A DNA stretch of 5,880 bases from Hydrogenophaga sp. (GTDB taxonomy: Bacteria > Pseudomonadota > Gammaproteobacteria > Burkholderiales > Burkholderiaceae_C), in NCBI GenBank assembly GCA_025458415.1, contig JALOSN010000077.1, forward strand, positions 1-5,880, given 5' to 3'. Shown here in pieces: positions 1 to 5,061 of this stretch. The number at the start of each line of letters is the position of its first letter. Position 1 is the first letter of the stretch. A program made the position numbers and the translations under genes. The notes under the pieces are model-generated. The model was not told the DNA's origin. It was given only the letters and a program-made list of their open reading frames with translations, and did no database searches.

Positions 1-1011
1 GTGCACACCCAGGCCAACCTGTACTGGACCGCCGAGCTGTATGGCAAGGCGGTGCTGGGCCTGCGCGAGGCCGATGTGGTGTTCTCCGCCGCCAAGCTGT
101 TCTTTGCCTACGGCCTGGGCAATGGGCTGTCGTTTCCGCTGTCGGTGGGCGCGAGCGTGGTCCTGATGGCCGAACGCCCCACGCCGCAGGCGGTGTTCAA
201 GCGTCTGGTCGAGCACCGGCCCACGGTGTTCTACGGCGCGCCCACCGGCTATGGCGGCATGCTGGCCAGCCCCGACCTGCCCACGCGCGAACAGGTCGCG
301 CTGCGGCTGTGCTCGTCGGCCGGCGAAGCGCTGCCGCGCGACATCGGCGAACGCTGGACCGCCCGTTTCGGCTGCGAGATCATCGACGGCATCGGCAGCA
401 CCGAGATGCTGCACATCTTCCTGTCCAACCGGCCTGGCGACGTGCGCTACGGCACCACCGGCCAGGCGGTGCCCGGCTACGAAGTGCAACTGCGGGACGA
501 GGACGGCAGCGTGATCACCGGCCACGACCAGATTGGCGACCTCTACATACAGGGGCCCAGCGCCGCGCTGATGTACTGGAACAACCGAGCCAAATCGCGC
601 GACACCTTCCAGGGCGCCTGGACCAAGAGCGGCGACAAGTACAGCCGGGATGCCGACGGCTATTACACCTATGCCGGCCGCAACGACGACATGCTCAAGG
701 TCAGCGGCATCTACGTCAGCCCGTTCGAGGTCGAGGCCACGCTGGTTCAGCACCCTGCCGTGCTGGAAGCGGCGGTGATCGGCAAGGTCGACGATGACGG
801 CCTGACCAAGACCAAGGCCTTCGTGGTGCTGCGCCCGGGCCAGACCATCACCGAGCAGCAGCTGCAGGCCTTTGTGAAGGAAAAACTGGCGCCCTACAAA
901 TACCCGCGCTTCATCGAGTTCCTGGGCGAGTTGCCCAAGACCGCCACCGGCAAGATCCAGCGCTTCAAGCTGCGCGACCTCGAGCGCGGCCCGTCGGCCA
1001 CGGACCGCTGA
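1..1011 (+). CDS. bclA: Benzoate-CoA ligase, C-terminal part (5' end outside window)
   Basis: This enzyme would activate benzoate (or a close aromatic acid) to its CoA thioester with ATP and CoA in the cytoplasm, the entry step of CoA-dependent benzoate degradation. The visible 336 residues show the ANL adenylate-forming fold in order: FFAYGLGNG (about 34-42, substrate-pocket region A4), DGIGSTE (129-135, A5), GDLYIQGPSAALMYW (179-193, A6), SGD (210-212, A7), GRNDDMLKVSGIYVSPFEVE (226-245, A8 hinge) and the C-terminal PKTATGKIQ with the catalytic lysine K318 (A10). Full-length benzoate-CoA ligases have about 520-530 residues, so roughly 190 are missing. The Ser/Thr/Gly-rich P-loop normally lies just before the HTQANLYW stretch that opens the window, so the GTG at position 1 is almost certainly an internal valine codon, not a start. 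The gene ends in TGA at 1009-1011. The AKLFFAYGLGN signature favours benzoate over acetate or fatty acids. Hydroxy- or aminobenzoate specificity cannot be excluded. Confidence 0.87.
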   Translation: MHTQANLYWTAELYGKAVLGLREADVVFSAAKLFFAYGLGNGLSFPLSVGASVVLMAERPTPQAVFKRLVEHRPTVFYGAPTGYGGMLASPDLPTREQVALRLCSSAGEALPRDIGERWTARFGCEIIDGIGSTEMLHIFLSNRPGDVRYGTTGQAVPGYEVQLRDEDGSVITGHDQIGDLYIQGPSAALMYWNNRAKSRDTFQGAWTKSGDKYSRDADGYYTYAGRNDDMLKVSGIYVSPFEVEATLVQHPAVLEAAVIGKVDDDGLTKTKAFVVLRPGQTITEQQLQAFVKEKLAPYKYPRFIEFLGELPKTATGKIQRFKLRDLERGPSATDR

Positions 1012-1097
1012 GACCCGCATTGACACCGCCCGTCCGATCATGCCGGGAGGACTCGGGAAAACCCGCAGCGTCGGCCCTTGATATCGTTCTTTTTCAT

Positions 1098-1110
1098 AAC
1101 CAAACTGGTT
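1098..1110. promoter_or_regulatory. 13-bp palindrome, candidate operator
   Basis: AACCA-AAC-TGGTT is a perfect inverted repeat with 5-bp arms and a 3-base centre. It lies in the 124-bp gap between the ligase and the substrate-binding protein gene, 25 bases before that gene's ATG. A TATAAC hexamer follows at 1117-1122 and could be a -10 box, but no convincing -35 lies 16-18 bases upstream. Its position beside a possible promoter suggests a repressor or activator site. The regulator family is not identifiable: the half-sites are in the opposite order to the TGGT-N3-ACCA arrangement typical of FadR-type GntR sites. The gap contains no convincing terminator for the ligase gene. Confidence 0.3.
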
Positions 1111-1135
1111 GCCTCGTATAACTTTGGGGTGGCCT

Positions 1136-2266
1136 ATGGTGAGGCGATGGCTGGGGTTGGTGGCTTTGGCATGGGTGACATCGCTGCATGCCGGTGACGA
1201 GGGCATCACGCCCACCGAGATCCGGCTCGGTGCATCGCAGGTGCTGAGCGGCCCCCTGGGTCCGCAGACCCTGCAGTACGGCGAAGGCGCCCGCTTGCTG
1301 TTCGAGGCGGTGAACAAACGTGGCGGCATCCATGGGCGCAAGATCAGCTTCGTCTCGCTGGACGACGGCTTCGACCCGGCCCGTGCGCTGGAGAACACCC
1401 GCCGGCTGGTCGAGCAGGACAAGGTCTTCATGCTGTTCAACAGCACCGGCACCGCACAGACGGCGGCCGTGCTGCCTTATCTGAGCGAGCAGAAAACCAT
1501 CCTGTTCGGGCCTGTGACCGGCGCCTCCGGTCTGCGCAGCAGCTTCAACCGCTACGTTTTCCATGTACGGGCCAGCTACGCCAACGAATCGGAGCGGATG
1601 GTCTCGCAGCTCAAGCAGATCGGGGTCAGCCGCATCGCCTTCTTCTACCAGGAGGATGGGCTGGGCAAGGCCTTGCTGGGCGAGGTGCGCCAGGCGGTCT
1701 CCCAGCAGGGATTGCCGCCGGTGGTGGAGATCAAGGTCGATCCGGCCGCGCCCGATTTCGCCGCTGCAGCGGCAGCCACGGTTGATGCCGCGCCCCAGGC
1801 CGTGATCGTGGGGACCGCCGGCCTGACCTTTCCCCGCTATGTGGCGGCCGTGCAGGCCACCTCGGCCCGACCGGTCTTCTATGGCTTCTCGGTCGCCAGC
1901 CTGGACGTGATCAACCGCGAGCTCAAGGACCGGGCACGCGGCATCGTGCTGGCCCAGATCATGCCTTCGCTGCGCAACACCAGCATCCCGGTGGTGGTCG
2001 AGTACCTGCAGCACCTCAGGGACAAGGACCCGGCAGCCGCACCCTCGGCCTCGCAGTTCGAGGGTTTCGTCCATGCCCGCCTGCTGGTCGAGGGACTGCA
2101 GCGCACCGGACGGGACCTGAACACCGAGCGCTTCATCTCGACCATGCAGTCGGCGCGCGAGATCGCCTTTGGGCGTTTCACGGCGCGCTATGCGCCCGGT
2201 TCGCACAATGGCTCGAACTACGTCGAGCTGGCCATCATCGACGCCGAAGGTCGGCTGCGTTACTGA
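1136..2266 (+). CDS. Periplasmic substrate-binding protein, branched-chain amino acid (LivJ/Peripla_BP_6) type
   Basis: This is an exported ligand-binding protein of 376 residues, a normal length for the family, expected to capture a small molecule in the periplasm for an ABC importer. The ATG at 1136 was chosen because it directly begins a signal peptide: MVRR, a hydrophobic stretch LGLVALAWV, and probable cleavage after residue 19 (SLHA, then GDEG). A weak GGGG at 1126-1129 precedes it. The in-frame TTG at 1109 would add nine residues and overlap the palindrome. The mature protein opens with the usual ITPTEIRLGASQVLSGPLG strand and has GARLLFEAVNKRGGIHGRKI, a LFNSTGTAQTAA ligand-loop region, and FFYQEDGLGKALLGEV, all typical of the fold. 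No liv permease or ATPase genes flank it, so it either serves a transporter encoded elsewhere or feeds a sensor. The ligand is unknown. The upstream benzoate-CoA ligase makes an aromatic acid conceivable, but families of this type also bind amino acids, amides and urea. Confidence 0.88.
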   Translation: MVRRWLGLVALAWVTSLHAGDEGITPTEIRLGASQVLSGPLGPQTLQYGEGARLLFEAVNKRGGIHGRKISFVSLDDGFDPARALENTRRLVEQDKVFMLFNSTGTAQTAAVLPYLSEQKTILFGPVTGASGLRSSFNRYVFHVRASYANESERMVSQLKQIGVSRIAFFYQEDGLGKALLGEVRQAVSQQGLPPVVEIKVDPAAPDFAAAAAATVDAAPQAVIVGTAGLTFPRYVAAVQATSARPVFYGFSVASLDVINRELKDRARGIVLAQIMPSLRNTSIPVVVEYLQHLRDKDPAAAPSASQFEGFVHARLLVEGLQRTGRDLNTERFISTMQSAREIAFGRFTARYAPGSHNGSNYVELAIIDAEGRLRY

Positions 2267-2290
2267 GCCGGGCCGACAGGAGCGGCAAGC

Positions 2291-2308
2291 GCCGCCCGAC
2301 AGGGCGGC
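2291..2308 (+). terminator. GC-rich hairpin after the binding-protein gene, possible weak terminator
   Basis: GCCGCCC-GACA-GGGCGGC forms a perfect 7-bp stem with a four-base loop, 24 bases after the stop codon of the binding-protein gene. The plus strand has no T-run after it (CGAAAA follows), so it is not a standard intrinsic terminator. It could slow polymerase, protect the 3' end of the mRNA, or assist Rho-dependent termination. Confidence 0.3.
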
Positions 2309-2372
2309 CGAAAACACCGAGATGCACCGGAAAGGCCGCTGATTTCGCCCCATGCGGCGGCAGGGACGTTCC

Positions 2373-2378
2373 TAGAAT
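2373..2378 (+). promoter_or_regulatory. Candidate -10 box (TAGAAT) for the methyltransferase gene
   Basis: TAGAAT in the context CCTAGAATGC resembles a sigma-70 -10 element with one mismatch to TATAAT. A start of transcription near 2385 would give a leader of about 58 bases to the preferred TTG start at 2443. No good -35 hexamer lies at 16-18 bases upstream, so the call is weak. Confidence 0.25.
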
Positions 2379-2430
2379 GCTTTCCAGGCAGTGAGGCATG
2401 TCGCCGCGCATCGCGCTGCGGCCTTGCGCC

Positions 2431-2436
2431 GAGGAG
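2431..2436 (+). promoter_or_regulatory. Ribosome binding site that fixes a TTG start
   Basis: GAGGAG is a strong Shine-Dalgarno core, six bases before the TTG at 2443. The in-frame ATG at 2398 has only GAGG ending one base upstream, too close to work well. This supports TTG as the initiator of the methyltransferase. Confidence 0.7.
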
Positions 2437-2442
2437 AATCGC

Positions 2443-3027
2443 TTGAAACGAGTCCTGAACGTCGGTGGCAACAGCAAGGCCATTCCCCTGCCGGCACCCT
2501 ATGCCGACTTCGAGCACCTGCTGCTGGACATCGACCCGACCGGGCAACCGGACATCGTGTGCGACGCCCGGCGGCTCGACACCCTGGACCCCGACCAGTT
2601 CGATGCCATCTACTGTTCGCACAACCTGGAGCACTACTACCACCACGACGTGGCGAAGGTGCTGACCGGCTTCCGGCACGTGCTTCGCAGCGGTGGCTTC
2701 GCCCACATCCGCGTGCCCGACGTGGGCGCCGTGATGAAGCAGTGTGTCGAACGGGGCCTGGACGTCGAGGACGTGCTCTACCAGTCGTCGCTGGGACCGA
2801 TCACGGTGCTGGATGTGCTGTATGGCTACGGCAAGCAGATCCAGAGCAGCGGCGTGGATTTCTTCGCCCACAAGACGGGCTTCACCCAGAAGTCGCTCTC
2901 GCGCGCCCTGGTGGCCGCCGGCTTCTCGCGCATCTATTGCGTGGCCAGCGACCTGGAAGTGACCGCCTGGGCCTTCGAAGGCACACCGCCCGCAGACATC
3001 TGCGCCCGCTTCAACCTGGTGCCCTGA
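2443..3027 (+). CDS. Class I SAM-dependent methyltransferase (small, COG4627-like)
   Basis: This is a predicted cytoplasmic methyltransferase of 194 residues using S-adenosylmethionine; the substrate is unknown. The TTG start gives KRVLNVGGNSKAIPLP at the N-terminus, so the protein begins almost directly with SAM-binding motif I. That motif reads LNVGGN rather than the usual GxGxG. The second strand ends LLLDID (D29/D31 would bind the SAM ribose). It is followed by DAIYCSHNLEHYYHHD (54-69), the post-II/III region of the Methyltransf_11 type, and then a helix and strand ending GGFAHIRVPD (84-93). The C-terminal half contains a VLYGYGKQI segment and FFAHKTGFTQKSL, which I recall as conserved in small bacterial relatives of this type. 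An alternative ATG at 2398 would add 15 residues of no family character. It has its own gap upstream (2267-2442) and converges on the GT41 gene, separated by a shared terminator. Methylation of a sugar or glycan would fit the neighbour but is inference. Confidence 0.8.
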   Translation: MKRVLNVGGNSKAIPLPAPYADFEHLLLDIDPTGQPDIVCDARRLDTLDPDQFDAIYCSHNLEHYYHHDVAKVLTGFRHVLRSGGFAHIRVPDVGAVMKQCVERGLDVEDVLYQSSLGPITVLDVLYGYGKQIQSSGVDFFAHKTGFTQKSLSRALVAAGFSRIYCVASDLEVTAWAFEGTPPADICARFNLVP

Positions 3028-3059
3028 CTTTCCCCTGTCCGCACCACAGGCTCAAGCAA

Positions 3060-3081
3060 AAAGCCGGCGACAGCCGGCTTT
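3060..3081. terminator. Bidirectional intrinsic terminator between convergent genes
   Basis: AAAGCCGGC-GACA-GCCGGCTTT is a perfect 9-bp stem with a GACA loop, placed between the stop of the methyltransferase (3027) and the stop of the GT41 gene (3106 on the minus strand). On the minus strand the stem continues into five Ts (3062 down to 3058), a good termination tail. On the plus strand only three Ts are followed by CG, a weaker tail. It can serve both genes. Confidence 0.82.
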
Positions 3082-3105
3082 CGTGTCTGGAGGCGCCGTT
3101 TCCGC

Positions 3106-4935
3106 TCAGCGCCGCACCGCGATGCGCTCGACCGCGTCACCGAAATCCTGCACGAAGCGCGGCATGTCGAACACCGCCGAGTGGTCCCGGCCGTGGGCCA
3201 GGCGCTGCTTGAGGTCGGCGTGCAACCTCGGGTCAGAAGCGACCCGGATCGCCATGGCCTCGTAGTCGGCCAGCGTGCCGGTGATGAGCTCGGGCAGCCC
3301 CAGGCCATTGAGCAGGCTGCCGGCCATGCGCGAGGCAAAGGCCCGGCCCAGCCGGGTCAGCACCGGCAGGCCCATCCACAGCGCGTCGTTGGCCGTGGTG
3401 CCGGCGTTGAAGGGGTAGGCATCGAGGAACAGGTCGGCGGCCGTGTAGCGGGCCAGGTACATGTCGGGAGCGACACGGGGCGCAAAGATCAGGCGCGCGG
3501 TGTCGATGCCGCCGGATTGCGCACGGGCGGTCATCTGGGCCTGTGCCCAGGGGTTGTCCGCCAGCAGCCACAGCACGCTGTCCGGCACCGCGCCGAGGAT
3601 GCGAAGCCAGGCATCGAACATCTCGCCGGTGAACTTGTGGTTGTTGTTGAAACAGCAGAACACGAAGCCCTGCTCGGGCAGGCCACACTGGGCGCGTGTG
3701 GGCAGGGCGCCCACCGGGCGCAGGCGGTCGCTGCACTGGAAGATGTGCGGCAGGTACAGCGGCCTCTCGGTGTAGTACGGAGCCTCGGTGTCCGGAATGA
3801 GGAAGCGGTCGGCCACCACGTAGTCGATGCCCGGATGACCGGTCGGGCCCGGGAAGCCCAGGTAGGTCATCTGCACCGGCGCCGGCCGGTGGGCGATGAT
3901 GTTCGGACGGGCGCCCGAGGTGATGCCCTGCAGGTCGACCAGCACGTCGATCTCGTGCTCGCGGATGGTTCGGGCGGCGGTGGCGTCGTCCATGTCGGCA
4001 ATCCGGACATAGTGGTCGAACGCACCGAGTACGCGCCGGCGCAGGGCGGTGCCGTCCTCGCGGCTCCAGCAGAAACCGTACACCTCGAAGCGCTGGCGAT
4101 CGAGCAGCTCGAACAGCTGCACGGTCAGCAGCGACACCGCATGCAGGCAGAAATCGGACGACAGGAAGCCGATGCGCAGGCGCGGGTGGCGGTAGCCGGT
4201 GGCCGGTGCCAGGCGTGGCACGCGCAGGTCGACCTTGTCGTTGACAAAGCGCACGGCGGCCGCCAGCTGCATGCCGGGGTCGTCGCTGGCGGACAGCATG
4301 GCCAGCGGCGAAGTTCCCTTGAGCATCTCGCCGCGGCTGATGCCGTGCACATCGATCAGGGCGGGCCACTTGCACTGCTTCTGCCGCAGGTGAACCCAGT
4401 GCTGGATGACACCGGGCTGGGCCGGGTCGGCCTGCAGGCTGCGCAGCAGCATGGCCTCGGCCCGTTCGAACTCGCGCATCTCCTCCAGCACACGCCCCAG
4501 GGCGTTCAGGGTCATCAGGTAGATCTCGGTCTGGTGCGTGGCCGTGGCCAGCGGCTGGTCCAGCATGGACTGCCAGATGATGACCGCGTGCTCGCGGCGT
4601 CCGGCCCTTTCGATGGTGGACGCCAGGTTGAACCAGGCCTGCGCGAAATCGGGCCGGATGCCGATGGCCTCGCGGTAGCGCGCCTCGGCATCGGCCAGCC
4701 GGTTCTGCTGGGTCAGCAGCACCCCCAGGTTGAACAGCACCACATGGCGCAAGGGCGATGGCGCGACCGCCAGCCAGGTTTCGTAGCTGCGTATGGCAGC
4801 GGCGGCATCGCCCCGGGCCAGCGCCTGGTCGGCCTGGGCAATCACCTGCATCGCATCGGGAACCGGCGACAGACCCGCGCCTGCGCCGGCAGGCTGGGGT
4901 CGGATCGCAAGGGCTTCGGACATGTTCATGGTCAT
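3106..4935 (-). CDS. TPR-containing GT41 glycosyltransferase (SPINDLY / O-GlcNAc transferase type)
   Basis: This enzyme is expected to transfer a sugar from a nucleotide sugar (UDP-GlcNAc in characterised relatives) to protein side chains in the cytoplasm. The protein has 609 residues from the ATG at 4935. The N-terminal part carries about four TPR-type helical pairs (near 28-60, 66-97, 98-130, 138-171) for substrate binding. The catalytic part begins around 250 with RLRIGFLSSDFCLHAVS. Its H265 matches the conserved histidine of the first GT41 lobe. Then come DVLVDLQGITSGARPNI (330-346), RPAPVQMTYLGFPGPTGHPG (350-369), CCFNNNHKFT with K434 at the place of the UDP-contacting lysine of human OGT (K842), SVLWLL, and the donor-site stretch FLDAYPFNAGTTANDALWMG (503-522) with FASRMAGSLL after it. 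Three in-frame ATGs (4935, 4929, 4923) lie within 13 bases without a strong ribosome binding site, so the start is uncertain by four residues. The gene lies 126 bases downstream of the calcium-binding protein gene on the same strand, with a hairpin between them. The protein target is not shown by the sequence. Confidence 0.9.
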   Translation of the reverse strand: MTMNMSEALAIRPQPAGAGAGLSPVPDAMQVIAQADQALARGDAAAAIRSYETWLAVAPSPLRHVVLFNLGVLLTQQNRLADAEARYREAIGIRPDFAQAWFNLASTIERAGRREHAVIIWQSMLDQPLATATHQTEIYLMTLNALGRVLEEMREFERAEAMLLRSLQADPAQPGVIQHWVHLRQKQCKWPALIDVHGISRGEMLKGTSPLAMLSASDDPGMQLAAAVRFVNDKVDLRVPRLAPATGYRHPRLRIGFLSSDFCLHAVSLLTVQLFELLDRQRFEVYGFCWSREDGTALRRRVLGAFDHYVRIADMDDATAARTIREHEIDVLVDLQGITSGARPNIIAHRPAPVQMTYLGFPGPTGHPGIDYVVADRFLIPDTEAPYYTERPLYLPHIFQCSDRLRPVGALPTRAQCGLPEQGFVFCCFNNNHKFTGEMFDAWLRILGAVPDSVLWLLADNPWAQAQMTARAQSGGIDTARLIFAPRVAPDMYLARYTAADLFLDAYPFNAGTTANDALWMGLPVLTRLGRAFASRMAGSLLNGLGLPELITGTLADYEAMAIRVASDPRLHADLKQRLAHGRDHSAVFDMPRFVQDFGDAVERIAVRR

Positions 4936-5023
4936 GGACTCGGAATGCAGCCGGATGCGGCCACGCACGCCAGTCCATGATAGGCAGCGCCCCGCGACCC
5001 GAGCCGCGGAACAGGCGGGCAAA

Positions 5024-5046
5024 GCGGGGGCTTTTCCGGCCCCCGC
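5024..5046 (-). terminator. Probable intrinsic terminator of the calcium-binding protein gene
   Basis: Read on the minus strand, GCGGGGGC-CGGAAAA-GCCCCCGC forms a perfect 8-bp GC-only stem, starting 15 bases after the stop codon at 5062-5064. It is followed by TTT and then GC-rich sequence, so the T-tail is short. The position fits termination of the upstream gene, or partial read-through into the GT41 gene. The remainder of the gap (4936-5023) has a TATCAT hexamer at 4982-4977 on the minus strand, without a recognisable -35. Confidence 0.6.
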
Positions 5047-5061
5047 CCGGCACCGACGGGA

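Noticed and set aside
1020..1025. TTGACA as a -35 box after the ligase gene
   Set aside because: No -10-like hexamer lies 16-18 bases downstream; that stretch is GC-rich.
1052..1067. CGGG-AAAA-CCCG as a terminator of the ligase gene
   Set aside because: The stem has only four base pairs and there is no T-run directly after it.
1094..2353. Long open frame on the minus strand across the binding-protein gene
   Set aside because: It lies antisense to a clear family member with a signal peptide. Its translation is rich in Arg, Gly, His and Gln without domain character, as expected from a GC-rich shadow frame.
3181..4980. 599-codon open frame on the plus strand across the GT41 gene
   Set aside because: It is the antisense of a strongly conserved glycosyltransferase. 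The translation is rich in Gly, Gln, His and Val with no recognisable motif. The length follows from high GC at third codon positions.
4936..5022. Upstream ATG at 5022 as start of the GT41 gene
   Set aside because: It would add 29 residues encoded immediately after the terminator hairpin, without family character. The ATG cluster at 4935-4921 is a better start.
3233..5053. 606-codon minus-strand frame overlapping the GT41 gene in another phase
   Set aside because: The translation is dominated by Arg, Ala, Pro and Gly, begins inside the terminator region, and has no domain signal.
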